Positions 18,198-27,510 are shown, numbered from the stretch's first letter. The stretch: 64,000 bases of DNA from Barnesiella sp. An22 (GCF_002159975.1 NZ_NFJR01000003.1:270414-334413), one strand, 5' to 3'. Numbers and translations are program-made. The notes: generated from the letters alone by a model not told the origin.

Positions 18198-18537
18198 GAA
18201 ATAAGGGAATCTGAATTTTCTTATTCGTTTTTATTTAAATTGATTCATACTATACACTTGGTCACATCGCAGCCATTCGACCACATTTGCATCGCTGCAC
18301 AACAGGGAGAAATCCAGGATGGAATCACCACCATCCGATATTGGAATCGGCACATACACAACCGTTTCGGTCAGTCCGAAGGGCAGACAAGCCACCCGTT
18401 CGCCGGGCAAGGATAAACAAATTTCCCAAAATCTGCCGAGAGCAAACAATTTTCTCCCTCATTTATTATAATTATTATCAAATACCATATCGTTTTTTTT
18501 CTTACTTTTGTGAAGCAAATTCTAAAACCCAAATGAT
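18198..18537. other. Gap upstream of the OmpA lipoprotein gene
   Basis: 340 bases. A 72-codon minus-strand ORF (18231-18449) is in the same frame as the broken protease and is cut from it by a TAA at 18233-18231. It has no recognisable domain and may be chance or further debris. The plus-strand -7 box of the lipoprotein gene is at the end. Confidence 0.3.
18503..18510 (+). promoter_or_regulatory. -7 element for the OmpA-family lipoprotein
   Basis: TACTTTTG (TAnnTTTG) 27 bases before the ATG at 18538. Confidence 0.6.
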
Positions 18538-19251
18538 ATGAAATCTATTAAAGTTCTGTCTTGTATTCTGATAGCCGGTATGCTGTTTACAGGTTGTAAC
18601 ATGTCAAATACCGGCAAAGGAGCCCTCATCGGAGGCGGTAGCGGTGCTGCTGTAGGTGCCGGATTGGGTGCCATCTTCGGAAAAGGCAAAGGTGCTGCCA
18701 TCGGTGCCGCCGTAGGTGCTGCCGTAGGTACGACCGCCGGAGCCCTCATCGGTAAAAAAATGGATAAGGCTGCCGAACAAGCCAAACAGGTAGAAGGCGC
18801 ACAGGTCGAGCAGGTAACCGACAATAACGGTCTGCAGGCTGTAAAGGTAACCTTCGACTCGGGCATCCTCTTCTCGACGAGCAGCTCTACCCTCAGCGCA
18901 TCGGCCAAAGCCGCTCTGAGCAAGTTTGCCAACAACGTGCTGAACCAGAACCGCGACATGGATGTCGCCATCTATGGATATACCGACAATCAGGGCTGGA
19001 AAAACTCGACGGCCGAGCAAAGCTACCAGAAGAACCTGAACCTGTCGCAAGAGCGCGCACAGAGCGTAGCCAGCTACCTGCTGGGTTGCGGTGTGTCGTC
19101 GATACAAATCAAGACCGTCGAGGGCATGGGCGAGGCTAACCCCGTTGCCGACAACTCGACCGCTGCCGGCCGCCAGGAGAACCGCCGGGTAGAAGTATAC
19201 CTCTACGCCAGCCAGCAGATGATTCAGCAGGCCGAAGCCGGAACGCTTTAA
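18538..19251 (+). CDS. OmpA-family lipoprotein with glycine-zipper segment
   Basis: 237 residues. A lipoprotein signal peptide ends in the lipobox FTGC at residues 17-20. A glycine-zipper region follows (about 27-75: GALIGGGSGAAVGAGLGAIF, then GAAIGAAVGAAVGTTAGALIG), able to lie in or on a membrane. The C-terminal OmpA domain (about 100-230) has the peptidoglycan-binding pattern YGYTDNQGWKNSTAEQSY ... NLNLSQERAQSVASYLL and ENRRVEVYLY. It resembles E. coli YiaD and would tie the outer membrane to peptidoglycan. Confidence 0.93.
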   Translation: MKSIKVLSCILIAGMLFTGCNMSNTGKGALIGGGSGAAVGAGLGAIFGKGKGAAIGAAVGAAVGTTAGALIGKKMDKAAEQAKQVEGAQVEQVTDNNGLQAVKVTFDSGILFSTSSSTLSASAKAALSKFANNVLNQNRDMDVAIYGYTDNQGWKNSTAEQSYQKNLNLSQERAQSVASYLLGCGVSSIQIKTVEGMGEANPVADNSTAAGRQENRRVEVYLYASQQMIQQAEAGTL

Positions 19252-19271
19252 GCCGCACCTCTCACAGCACG

Positions 19272-19301
19272 AACCCGGCCCTCGAAAGCCGGGGCTTGTT
19301 T
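19272..19301 (+). terminator. Hairpin after the OmpA lipoprotein gene
   Basis: CCCGGC...GCCGGGG followed by CTTGTTTG, shortly after the stop codon; moderate T content. Confidence 0.5.
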
Positions 19302-19395
19302 GCCCCACAGCATCGGCCATACCTACCGACGGGATGGCCGACAGGGTCTTGTGAGCCTCTATAAACCTATATTGACAATAAAAAAAATCGAAATA

Positions 19396-19941
19396 ATGAA
19401 AACTGTTTATTTATTTCTCGCTACAGGATTTGAAGAAATGGAAGCCCTCACGGTTGTAGACATGCTGCGTCGTGCCGGAATCGACATCACCACGGTTTCC
19501 ATCTCGCGCAATCTTCAAGTCGAGGGATCGCATGGAGTTACCGTAACCGCCGACTGTACCTGGGTAGAGCTGTCGGCCGATGATGTAGAATGGCTTGTCC
19601 TGCCCGGTGGAATGCCCGGCACCAAACACTTGAGCGAATGCAAGCCCCTCGTGTCGCTGCTGCAACGCCAGGCTGCCGCCAACAAACACATTGCCGCCAT
19701 CTGTGCAGCCCCCTCGGTATTGGGTCAGGCCGGACTGCTCAACGGCTACAAAGCCACCTGCTACCCCGGTTTCGAACAATTCCTTACGGGTGCCACCGTC
19801 ACCGGCGAACTCGTAACCATCGACCGCAACATCATCACGGGCAAGGGCCCGGCTGCTGCCATCCCCTTTGCCACTGCCATCATCGCCCAAATTGCCGGCG
19901 AAGAGAAGGCCAAAGAGGTGAGAGCTGCCATGCTGCTGTAA
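19396..19941 (+). CDS. DJ-1/PfpI family protein
   Basis: 181 residues of the DJ-1 (ThiJ/YajL) family. The active-site nucleophile region reads IAAICAAPSVLG with the elbow cysteine at about residue 105, the acidic partner is in FLATGFEEMEA (about 6-16), and LVLPGGMPGTKHL is typical. Relatives act as deglycases/chaperones or oxidative-stress proteins; the substrate is unknown. An upstream in-frame extension to 19300 has no similarity and was not used. A strong bidirectional terminator separates it from the convergent alaS. Confidence 0.93.
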   Translation: MKTVYLFLATGFEEMEALTVVDMLRRAGIDITTVSISRNLQVEGSHGVTVTADCTWVELSADDVEWLVLPGGMPGTKHLSECKPLVSLLQRQAAANKHIAAICAAPSVLGQAGLLNGYKATCYPGFEQFLTGATVTGELVTIDRNIITGKGPAAAIPFATAIIAQIAGEEKAKEVRAAMLL

Positions 19942-19963
19942 TCGGCAGAAATAAATCACTGCA

Positions 19964-20002
19964 TAAAAAAACTCCGGTCCTTTCGAGAACCGGAGTTTTT
20001 TT
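19964..20002. terminator. Bidirectional terminator between the DJ-1 gene and alaS
   Basis: ACTCCGGT (19971-19978) pairs with ACCGGAGT (19989-19996), flanked by A7 and T7, so it works for both converging genes. Confidence 0.9.
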
Positions 20003-20029
20003 ATATCGCGAATCGCAGGTTGCGGGGCA

Positions 20030-22648
20030 TTAACCCACAACCAGCGAAACCATCTTTTCCAACGCATCGGACAGGTGCTCGGCATTCTTACCGCCGGCCT
20101 GTGCGAAGTAAGGCTGTCCGCCACCGCCACCCTGTATCAGTTTGGCAGCTTCGCGCACGATAGCCGACGCATTCTTGCCATCGGCCACCACGTCGTTGCT
20201 AAACATCACCGTCAACAACGGTTTGTCGTTGTCCTTGGTAGCAGCTACAAAAGCCAATCCCTCGGCCACCTCGTTGCGCAGCATGAAGGCGATGCCCTTC
20301 ACGACATCGGCAGGCATAGGCCCGATGAAACGAATCAGCTTCATACCGTTGACATTCTCGGCCGTCTTGAGCATGCGCTCCTTCATATCTGCCATTTTCT
20401 CCTTCACATACTCCTCGGCCTGCTTGCGCAGCTCGGTATTCTCATCGATAGCCTTGTGGATAGCCTGTATCAGGTTGGGAGCATTGTTGAAGAGAGTCGC
20501 TATCTCCTTGAGCGAATCCTGCAACGAGTAGATTGTCTCCTCTACACGGGCTCCCGTGATGGCCTCGATACGGCGGATACCGGCCGCAATCGAACTCTCG
20601 GTCACAATCTTGATCATACCGATGTTACCGGTATTGGCCACGTGGGTACCGCCACACAGCTCAACCGACGACCCGAAACGGATTACCCGCACCTCTTCGC
20701 CGTACTTCTCGCCGAAGAGAGCCATGGCTCCCATGGCCTTGGCCTCGGCAATGGGCACGTTGCGACGCTCGTCCAGCGGAATGGCTTCGCGCACCTTGCG
20801 GTTGGCCAAAATCTCTACCTGACGCAACTCTTCGTCGGTCACCTTCTTGAAGTGCGAGAAGTCGAAGCGCAGCGACTGGGGCGATACATACGAACCTTTT
20901 TGCTCGACATGCGTACCCAGCACCTCGCGCAGGGCCTCGTGCAGCAAGTGGGTGGCCGTGTGGTTGCAGGCCGTAGCCTGGCGGGCCTCCTTGTCGACAA
21001 CGGCATGGAACTGAGCCGTCACCTCCTCGGGCATGTGCTCGGTAATGTGTATACCCAGGTTGTTTTCCCGTTTCGTCTGCAGAATCTCTACCGTCTCGTT
21101 GGCCGAAATCAGTTTGCCGGTATCGCCTACCTGGCCACCCATCTCGGCATAGAAGGGGGTGCGGTCGAGCACAATCTGGTAATATTCCTTGTTTTTCTGT
21201 TTTACCTTACGGTAGCGCAGGATGCGGCAGTCGCACTCCAGCATGTCGTAGCCCACAAACTCGGGCTCGCCCTCGCGCAGCACTACCCAGTCGCTCGTCT
21301 CTACGGCAGCGGCATTGCGGGCTCGCTCTTTCTGCTGCTGCATCTGGGCGTTGAATCCGTCGAGGTCTACCCCCATGCCCTTCTCCTTGAGGATGAGCTC
21401 GGTCAGGTCGATGGGGAATCCGTAGGTATCGTAGAGGGTAAAGGCATCTACCCCGCTTATCTCGTTCTTGCCGGCAGCCTTGGCATCGGCTACCACCTTG
21501 TCGAGCAGCTTGATACCGGTCTCGAGCGTACGCAAGAAGGCATCTTCCTCCTCCTTGATTACCTTGCCGATGAGCACCTTCTGCTCCTTCAGCTCGGGAT
21601 AGGCATCGCCCATCGTCTCGATGAGAATATCGAGCAGCTTGTAGAGGAAGGCCTGTTTCTGACCCAGGAAGGTGTAACCGTAACGCACGGCCCGGCGCAA
21701 GATACGGCGGATTACATAGCCGGCCTTGGCATTCGAAGGCAACTGTCCGTCGGTAATCGAGAAGGCGATGGTGCGGATGTGGTCGGCAATCACACGCATG
21801 GCGATGTCGACCTTGGGGTCTTCGCCGTAGGTCTTGCCGCAGAGGCGGCCAATCTCCTTGATGATGGGCTGGAACACGTCGGTATCGTAGTTCGAGGTCT
21901 TGCCCTGCAAAGCCATACAAAGGCGTTCGAAACCCATACCCGTATCGATTACCCGGGCAGGCAGCGGCTCGAGCGAACCGTCGGCCTTGCGGTTGTATTG
22001 CATGAACACGAGGTTCCAGATCTCGATTACCTGCGGGTGGCTCTGGTTCACGAGCGTGAGGCCATCGACCTCGGCCCGCTCGGCATCGCTACGCAGGTCG
22101 ATATGAATTTCGGAGCAGGGACCGCAGGGACCCGTATCACCCATTTCCCAGAAGTTGTCGTGACGGTTACCGTTGATAATGTGCTCCTTGGGCAGATGAG
22201 CCTCCCAGTACGAGGCAGCCTCGTTGTCGCGCTCGAGCCCTTCGGGAGCATAGCCCTCGAACACCGTAGCATACAAGCGGTCGGGATCGATTTTGAGCAC
22301 ATCGACCAGATATTCCCAGGCCCAGTTGATGGCCTCTTTCTTGAAGTAGTCGCCAAACGACCAGTTGCCCAGCATCTCGAACATGGTATGGTGATAGGTA
22401 TCGAGACCCACCTCTTCCAAATCGTTGTGCTTGCCGCTCACGCGCAGGCACTTCTGTGAATCCGCGACTCTCTTGTATTTGGCAGGAACATTGCCCAGGA
22501 TAATATCCTTGAACTGGTTCATGCCCGCATTGGTAAACATCAATGTAGGGTCGTCTTTAATGACCATAGGAGCCGACGGCACAATCTGGTGGCCTCGTTC
22601 CCTAAAAAAATCCTTAAACGATTCACGAATCTCTTTTGCTGTAAGCAT
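20030..22648 (-). CDS. alaS: Alanyl-tRNA synthetase
   Basis: 872 residues, normal length. The class II catalytic core opens with [30 protein letters not shown]. The editing domain carries [13 protein letters not shown] (HxxxH, about 560-575) and CGGTHV (about 665) for zinc and for clearing Ser-tRNA(Ala). The C-terminal DHHA1/C-Ala region has a glycine loop [14 protein letters not shown] near the end. It charges tRNA-Ala in the cytosol. It is divergent from the M23 gene over a 217-base gap whose promoters overlap. Confidence 0.98.
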   Translation of the reverse strand: MLTAKEIRESFKDFFRERGHQIVPSAPMVIKDDPTLMFTNAGMNQFKDIILGNVPAKYKRVADSQKCLRVSGKHNDLEEVGLDTYHHTMFEMLGNWSFGDYFKKEAINWAWEYLVDVLKIDPDRLYATVFEGYAPEGLERDNEAASYWEAHLPKEHIINGNRHDNFWEMGDTGPCGPCSEIHIDLRSDAERAEVDGLTLVNQSHPQVIEIWNLVFMQYNRKADGSLEPLPARVIDTGMGFERLCMALQGKTSNYDTDVFQPIIKEIGRLCGKTYGEDPKVDIAMRVIADHIRTIAFSITDGQLPSNAKAGYVIRRILRRAVRYGYTFLGQKQAFLYKLLDILIETMGDAYPELKEQKVLIGKVIKEEEDAFLRTLETGIKLLDKVVADAKAAGKNEISGVDAFTLYDTYGFPIDLTELILKEKGMGVDLDGFNAQMQQQKERARNAAAVETSDWVVLREGEPEFVGYDMLECDCRILRYRKVKQKNKEYYQIVLDRTPFYAEMGGQVGDTGKLISANETVEILQTKRENNLGIHITEHMPEEVTAQFHAVVDKEARQATACNHTATHLLHEALREVLGTHVEQKGSYVSPQSLRFDFSHFKKVTDEELRQVEILANRKVREAIPLDERRNVPIAEAKAMGAMALFGEKYGEEVRVIRFGSSVELCGGTHVANTGNIGMIKIVTESSIAAGIRRIEAITGARVEETIYSLQDSLKEIATLFNNAPNLIQAIHKAIDENTELRKQAEEYVKEKMADMKERMLKTAENVNGMKLIRFIGPMPADVVKGIAFMLRNEVAEGLAFVAATKDNDKPLLTVMFSNDVVADGKNASAIVREAAKLIQGGGGGQPYFAQAGGKNAEHLSDALEKMVSLVVG

Positions 22649-22740
22649 AACAATCTAATTAAATTAAGTTCTTACGACGCTCCCGCTCCGTTACCGAAGC
22701 CGAAATCGCCTGTCTGGTATCTTAATATTACCAAAAACAA

Positions 22741-22771
22741 TTTGCAAAAATAGCTCAATTTATTATTTTTG
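22741..22771 (+). promoter_or_regulatory. Promoter of the M23-merR unit, overlapping the alaS promoter
   Basis: TTTG (22741-22744), 19 bases, TATTTTTG (22764-22771): a full consensus match. On the minus strand TATTTTTG at 22752-22745 is the -7 box for alaS and overlaps the spacer, so the two promoters interlock. Confidence 0.8.
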
Positions 22772-22785
22772 TGACCATGTGCAGA

Positions 22786-22814
22786 TAAAAAAATGTTCAA
22801 CAACATCTTTTTTT
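22786..22814. promoter_or_regulatory. Palindrome ATGTT-N4-AACAT in the alaS/M23 gap
   Basis: ATGTTCAACAACAT (22793-22806) is flanked by a run of A on one side and CTTTTTTTT on the other, so it could equally be a hairpin with tails. Same half-sites as the two identical palindromes at 39285 and 58747. Confidence 0.4.
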
Positions 22815-22865
22815 TGACGATTTACCCCGACGGGTGCCGATAGGACCGGCCTGTTAGTTATATCC

Positions 22866-23837
22866 ATGAGTAAAAAGGTTTTCTACATATACAACCCCAA
22901 GACACTGACCTACGAACGGGTGTACCCCTCCCTGCGCCAACGTATCGCCGTGGTGCTGCGCCACCTGCTCGTCGGGGGAGTCATCAGTATCGCACTCGTG
23001 GCCGGCCTCTACTTTTGGCTGGGCTCGCCCAAAGAGGAGATTCTCAAGCTCGAAAACGAGCAGATGAAGACTCAATACAAACTCCTCTCCAAACGGGTAG
23101 ATGCGGCACTGGCCGTGATGAGCGACCTGCAACAGCGCGACGACAACATGTACCGCGTGGTGCTGCAAGCCGAGCCCGTGAATGCCGAGGTGCGCGACAA
23201 CGGCATCTACAACCCCAGCCGGTATGCCGACCTGCTGAAGATGAGCGATGCCCAGCTGGTTGTATCGACCAGCCAGAAGGTCGACAACCTCACCCGCCAG
23301 GTCTATGTGCAATGCAACTCGATGAACGAACTCGTGAAGCTGGCTCAGGGACAGGAGGAGCGCATCAAGCACCTGCCCGCCATACAGCCGGTAGCCAACA
23401 AAGACCTCAAGCGCACCGCCTCGGGCTACGGCTATCGGGTCGACCCGGTATACAAGACCACCAAGTTTCACGAAGGCATGGACTTCTCGGCCAACATAGG
23501 AACCCCCGTCTACGCCACCGGCAACGGCAAGGTGATCGAGACCGGCTGGCAACAGGGCTATGGCAATACGGTCGTCATCGACCACGGCTACGACTACAAG
23601 ACCCGCTACGCCCACCTGAACAAGATTCTGGTACGACAAGGTCAAACGGTCGTTCGCGGCGAAGAGATTGCCGAGGTGGGCAACACCGGCAAATCGACCG
23701 GGCCTCACCTCCACTACGAGGTATTGTATAAGGGGAAGGCTCAGAACCCCATCAACTACTATTTCTTCGACCTATCGCCCGAAGACTACGACCGCATGAT
23801 TCAACTGGCCGAAAATCAGGGCCGTGTCATGGACTAA
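22866..23837 (+). CDS. M23 family zinc peptidase (LytM-type, membrane anchored)
   Basis: 323 residues. One transmembrane helix at about 37-57 (LVGGVISIALVAGLYFWL) is followed by a coiled-coil periplasmic stalk (about 60-170). The LytM domain at about 180-300 keeps all zinc ligands and catalytic residues: FHEGMDF (HxxxD), YAHLN and GPHLHYEV (HxH). It should be an active D,D-endopeptidase acting on peptidoglycan cross-links. Similar proteins sit beside a MerR-like regulator in other Bacteroidales. Its stop overlaps the upstream end of the merR-like frame, so the two are co-transcribed. Confidence 0.92.
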   Translation: MSKKVFYIYNPKTLTYERVYPSLRQRIAVVLRHLLVGGVISIALVAGLYFWLGSPKEEILKLENEQMKTQYKLLSKRVDAALAVMSDLQQRDDNMYRVVLQAEPVNAEVRDNGIYNPSRYADLLKMSDAQLVVSTSQKVDNLTRQVYVQCNSMNELVKLAQGQEERIKHLPAIQPVANKDLKRTASGYGYRVDPVYKTTKFHEGMDFSANIGTPVYATGNGKVIETGWQQGYGNTVVIDHGYDYKTRYAHLNKILVRQGQTVVRGEEIAEVGNTGKSTGPHLHYEVLYKGKAQNPINYYFFDLSPEDYDRMIQLAENQGRVMD

Positions 23838-23853
23838 CCTAATACGCTATCGC

Positions 23854-24192
23854 ATGAAAGAGACAGATCCCGAAAAACAAAAGCTCTACTACACCATCGG
23901 CGAGGTTTCCGAAATGCTCGATGTGAACCCCTCGCTCCTCCGTTTCTGGGAGTCGGAGTTCAAGACCATCAAGCCCAAACGCTCACCCAAGGGCACCCGA
24001 TACTATTCGCAAAAAGACATCGAGGAGATCAAACTCATCCACTACCTGCTCAAGGAGCGCAAGCTGAAAATCGAAGGGGCCAGGCAAATCCTCAAAAACA
24101 AACGCGAAAGCGTGACCCGCACCCAGCAGGTGGTCGAGCGACTCAAAGCCTTGCGCAACGAACTTGCCGACATGATTGCCGACATGGATTAG
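23854..24192 (+). CDS. MerR-family transcriptional regulator
   Basis: 112 residues. A winged-helix MerR DNA-binding domain occupies about 8-80 (YYTIGEVSEMLDVNPSLLRFWE and GTRYYSQKDIEEIKLIHYLL), followed by a short C-terminal helix for dimerisation. There is no cysteine-rich metal site or large effector domain, so the signal is unknown. It starts 16 bases after the M23 stop. The ATG at 23854 is preferred over an upstream in-frame start inside the M23 gene. Its stop overlaps the stop of the convergent VanZ-like gene. Confidence 0.9.
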   Translation: MKETDPEKQKLYYTIGEVSEMLDVNPSLLRFWESEFKTIKPKRSPKGTRYYSQKDIEEIKLIHYLLKERKLKIEGARQILKNKRESVTRTQQVVERLKALRNELADMIADMD

Positions 24193-24611
24193 CGGCGGGA
24201 GTGCCACCGCGTCCAGAGACGAGGCAACACATAGAGACTCAACAGAAATCCCAGCAGGGCTCCGCAACTGTTGGCGGCAAAGTCGAGCCAGTCGGCACTA
24301 CGGCCCAGCCCCATCGCCCCTTGCAACAGCTCCATCACACCACCCCACATGACGGCCACAACCATCCACCCGAGACGACCTCGTACCGACGGGCGCCCCA
24401 CCCGATACAAATCGTAGCTACCCACCACGACCAAAGCCAGATACATGCAGCCATGCACTACCTTGTCGGCCCCCTCGAAGAGGTGCAGCCCCTGGGTATG
24501 CACCGGGTCTTGAGCCAACGACAGATAGGTAATGGCCACCAACACGACGATTGTGGGGACAAAAGCCCCGCGCTTGAATAGTTGCATAGATCTCGTTTTT
24601 CGTTTTTCCAT
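24189..24611 (-). CDS. VanZ-like family membrane protein
   Basis: 140 residues with about four transmembrane helices (for example TIVVLVAITYLSLA, MYLALVVVGSYDLY). VanZ-like pattern: the early helix with a following FEGADKVVHGCMY stretch (conserved DK-HxxxY) and later RSADWLDFAANSCGALLG (D-xxANxxG). The function is not established beyond a link to cell-envelope or glycopeptide response. A full promoter lies 60-90 bases upstream. The open frame reaches further upstream, but across that promoter, so MEKRKTRSMQ was taken as the start. Confidence 0.85.
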   Translation of the reverse strand: MEKRKTRSMQLFKRGAFVPTIVVLVAITYLSLAQDPVHTQGLHLFEGADKVVHGCMYLALVVVGSYDLYRVGRPSVRGRLGWMVVAVMWGGVMELLQGAMGLGRSADWLDFAANSCGALLGFLLSLYVLPRLWTRWHSRR

Positions 24612-24670
24612 ATAACACCTGTGAGCCGGGAATATCTCAAACCCTCGGGCCGAAGTAGCCGGCGCGGCAA

Positions 24671-24702
24671 CAAAGTTAACACTTGCTCCCGGTAAAACCA
24701 AA
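24671..24702 (-). promoter_or_regulatory. Promoter of the VanZ-like gene
   Basis: On the minus strand TTTG (24702-24699), 20 bases, TAACTTTG (24678-24671): a full consensus match. Confidence 0.8.
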
Positions 24703-24801
24703 TACCTCCGTTGCGGCTTATCTGCCTCAAAGCCATGCGACTCGGTGCAGCCTCGAAGACTACACTTTTATACCAAAATCGTCAAATCTCCTTTTTATCA
24801 T

Positions 24802-24840
24802 TACTTTTGCAGTCGAATAGATTAAAAATTTATATTTTTG
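24802..24840 (+). promoter_or_regulatory. Two -7 elements before the NSS transporter
   Basis: TACTTTTG (24802-24809) and TATTTTTG (24833-24840) both match TAnnTTTG; the second is 27 bases before the ATG. -33 boxes are unclear. Confidence 0.5.
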
Positions 24841-24867
24841 CAATCATATTCCGAAAATGTCATAACG

Positions 24868-26211
24868 ATGGGAGAACAAGCAAAATTTGCAACAAAACTG
24901 GGTATTATCGCCACCACAGTGGGCTCGGCGGTAGGATTGGGAAACATCTGGCGATTCCCCTACGAAGCCGGTATGAACGGCGGCGGAGCCTTCCTGATGG
25001 TTTATATTCTGTGTGTACTGATACTGGGCATACCGGTCATGTGTGCCGAGTTCATCATAGGCCGGCGCTCCAAGAGCGACACGGTCGACGCCTTCCGCAA
25101 ACTGGCACCGGGCAGCCGCTGGCACTACATCGGCTACATGGGCATATTGGCCTCAGTCCTCATTCTGGGCTACTACATAGTCATCTCGGGGTGGACCCTC
25201 GAGTACCTCTTCCGCGCCCTCGGCAACGACCTGGCCGGGAAAACGGCCGCCGAGTTCAAAGCCGAACAGAATGCCTTTATCCAGAGCGATTTCCGCCCGC
25301 TGCTGTGGACCTATCTGTTCTTGATAATCAACTACGTGATTCTGTCGCGAGGGGTACAGAAGGGCATCGAAAAGATGTCGAACATACTCATGCCGCTGCT
25401 CTTCGTCATTCTCCTCGTCTTCTGCGTACGGTCGCTCACCCTGCCGGGCTCGAGCGAAGGGCTCGCCTTCTTCCTCCACCCCGACTTCTCCAAAATCACG
25501 CCGCAAGTCATCATCCGGGCCATGGGGCAAGCCTTCTTCTCGCTGAGTCTGGGCATGGGCATTCTGGTCACCTACTCCTCCTACTTCACCTCCAAGACTC
25601 ATCTGATAAAGACCGCCTCGACGGTAGCCGTACTCGACACCACAGTGGCTATTCTGGCCGGGGTCATCATCTTCCCTGCCGTATTCTCCTGCGGTCTCGA
25701 CCCCGTGGCCGGCCCCGACCTCGTGTTTGTCACCCTGCCCAATGTCTTCAACCAGATGCCGGTATCGGCGCTGTGGTCGGTGCTCTTCTTCCTGCTGCTC
25801 ACGGTGGCGGCGCTCACCTCTACGGTTTCGCTCTTCGAGGTGGCAGTCGCTTTCCTCATCAACTACATGCACATGAGCCGTAAGAAAGCTACCCGGATAA
25901 TGATACTCGTCATCGCCCTGCTGAGCACCGTCTGCTCGCTCTCCATCGGGTCGTGGAGCCACATCCGGATTTTCGGGAAGACCATCTTCGATGCCTTCGA
26001 CTACTTCTCGGCCATCATCCTGCTGCCCGTGAGCGGACTGCTCATCAGCATCTTCATCGGCTGGGTACTGAAGCGCAACATCTCGCGCGAGGAGCTCACC
26101 AACCGCAACAAGTTGCACGAGCCGCTGTTCAATGCCATCTTCTTCTCGATCAAATACATTGCGCCTGTCATTATCATACTTATCTTCCTGTCGGGATTCG
26201 GCATTCTGTAA
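24868..26211 (+). CDS. Neurotransmitter:sodium symporter (NSS) family transporter
   Basis: 447 residues with about 11-12 transmembrane helices, LeuT/MhsT-like. The sodium/substrate site of TM1 is clear (TTVGSAVGLGNIWRFPYEAG, about 12-31) and TM6 has SLSLGMGILVTYSSYF. It imports an amino acid or amine with Na; the exact substrate cannot be read from sequence. The start at 24868 (MGEQAKFATKLG) fits the family; a 10-residue extension upstream runs into the promoter. The next gene starts on the base after its stop codon. Confidence 0.94.
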   Translation: MGEQAKFATKLGIIATTVGSAVGLGNIWRFPYEAGMNGGGAFLMVYILCVLILGIPVMCAEFIIGRRSKSDTVDAFRKLAPGSRWHYIGYMGILASVLILGYYIVISGWTLEYLFRALGNDLAGKTAAEFKAEQNAFIQSDFRPLLWTYLFLIINYVILSRGVQKGIEKMSNILMPLLFVILLVFCVRSLTLPGSSEGLAFFLHPDFSKITPQVIIRAMGQAFFSLSLGMGILVTYSSYFTSKTHLIKTASTVAVLDTTVAILAGVIIFPAVFSCGLDPVAGPDLVFVTLPNVFNQMPVSALWSVLFFLLLTVAALTSTVSLFEVAVAFLINYMHMSRKKATRIMILVIALLSTVCSLSIGSWSHIRIFGKTIFDAFDYFSAIILLPVSGLLISIFIGWVLKRNISREELTNRNKLHEPLFNAIFFSIKYIAPVIIILIFLSGFGIL

Positions 26212-26499
26212 ATGGCACTCAGACGCGACAGCTTCTTCAAACTCTCGAGGGGCGAACGACGAGCCGCCCTGTGGCTGACAGGCATGCTGGCCGTGCTTGC
26301 CGTCGCCCGCATGGCCAAGTCATACCTGTTTCTGCACAAAGTTCCCGACACACCGGTACAGGTAGAGGCATTCCGGAATGACTTGAACGTGCTCGACAGC
26401 CTGCGCCAGAGCCAGGTCGATGCTACCGATGCACCCGTTACGACCGACCCGAAACCCGGCCCGCCCAAAAAGCTGGATGCGGTTCCGCGCGAAGAGTAG
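26212..26499 (+). CDS. Small membrane-anchored protein resembling the N-terminus of ComEA-like proteins
   Basis: 95 residues. The N-terminus SFFKLSRGERRAALWLTGML resembles the membrane anchor of Bacteroidota helix-hairpin-helix (ComEA-like) proteins, with one helix at about 20-38. Here the protein stops after a proline-rich polar tail (VTTDPKPGPPKKLD) and has no helix-hairpin-helix domain. Its ATG directly follows the TAA of the transporter gene, so translation is coupled. It may be a truncated relative or an independent small protein; the function is unknown. Confidence 0.7.
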   Translation: MALRRDSFFKLSRGERRAALWLTGMLAVLAVARMAKSYLFLHKVPDTPVQVEAFRNDLNVLDSLRQSQVDATDAPVTTDPKPGPPKKLDAVPREE

Positions 26500-26553
26500 C
26501 CAGCCGGACGAAGTTTTTCGTCCAATCATGCCGTGCCATTCAACAAAAAGCGT

Positions 26554-26561
26554 TATCTTCG
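26554..26561 (+). promoter_or_regulatory. -7-like element for folP-cdaA
   Basis: TATCTTCG (one base off TAnnTTTG), 82 bases before the folP start. Confidence 0.4.
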
Positions 26562-26642
26562 CTTAGTTAATCGGCACCCTCGACAGGCCGGTGCCACAAA
26601 CCGGCCGGGACCGAAACCCGACACCTGCAAGAGATTGTCTAT

Positions 26643-27509
26643 ATGATATTTCGCAACGTACCAAACAAACCGCTATCGCTGAATCTGGGAGGAGAACTGG
26701 TCTCCCTCTCGAGACCTCTGGTCATGGGTATACTCAACGTCACCCCCGACTCGTTCTACGCCGGGAGCCGCACCCCCGCTCCCGAACAAATTGAGGCACG
26801 GGTGCACCAGATTGTCGACGAAGGGGCCGACATCATTGACATCGGGGCCTACTCGTCGCGGCCTCAAGCCGACGACATCGCCCCCGACGAAGAGATGCGC
26901 CGCCTCGCTTCGGGGCTCGAAATCATACGCAAGCTCTACCCGCAGGCTCACGTATCGGTCGACACCTTCCGGGCCGACGTTGCCTCACGCTGCGTGCGGG
27001 AATACGGGGTGCAGATGGTCAACGACATCTCGGGCGGCGAGCTCGACCCCCGCATGTTCGAAACCGTGGCCGACCTCAAGGTGCCCTACATCCTCATGCA
27101 CATGAAGGGCACGCCGCAGACGATGATGCAACAGACCCACTACGACCACCTCATCGCCGAGATGCTCTACTACTTTGCCGAGCGCATCGCCCGGCTCGAG
27201 AGCCTCGGCGTGAACGACATCATCATCGACCCGGGATTCGGGTTCAGCAAGACCCTCGACGACAACTACCGCCTGATGAACCGGCTCGACGAGTTTGCCC
27301 GCATGGGCCGCCCGCTGCTGGTGGGCATATCGCGCAAGTCGATGATATACAAACTGCTGGGCACATCGCCCGACGAGAGTCTGAACGGCACCTCGGTACT
27401 CAACACGCTGGCCCTGCTGGGGGGCGCCCATATCCTGCGGGTACACGACGTGAAAGAGGCCGCAGAGACGGTAAAAATAGTTTCAAAAACCTTACAATCT
27501 GGAGATTAA
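26643..27509 (+). CDS. folP: Dihydropteroate synthase
   Basis: 288 residues, a TIM barrel. It joins p-aminobenzoate to the pterin pyrophosphate in folate synthesis and is the target of sulfonamides. Motifs in order: MGILNVTPDSF (about 29-39), GADIIDIGAYSSRP (about 60-73), SVDTFRADVA (about 104-113), NDISGG, LMHMKGTPQTM, DPGFGFSKT and ISRKSMI. The residues around the sulfonamide loop look ordinary. It lies 1 base upstream of cdaA, a linkage typical of Bacteroidota. Confidence 0.97.
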   Translation: MIFRNVPNKPLSLNLGGELVSLSRPLVMGILNVTPDSFYAGSRTPAPEQIEARVHQIVDEGADIIDIGAYSSRPQADDIAPDEEMRRLASGLEIIRKLYPQAHVSVDTFRADVASRCVREYGVQMVNDISGGELDPRMFETVADLKVPYILMHMKGTPQTMMQQTHYDHLIAEMLYYFAERIARLESLGVNDIIIDPGFGFSKTLDDNYRLMNRLDEFARMGRPLLVGISRKSMIYKLLGTSPDESLNGTSVLNTLALLGGAHILRVHDVKEAAETVKIVSKTLQSGD

Positions 27510-27510
27510 C

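Noticed and set aside
18231..18449. 72-codon ORF upstream of the IdeS-like relic, same frame
   Set aside because: No recognisable domain and separated by a stop codon; not reported as a gene, only mentioned as possible debris.
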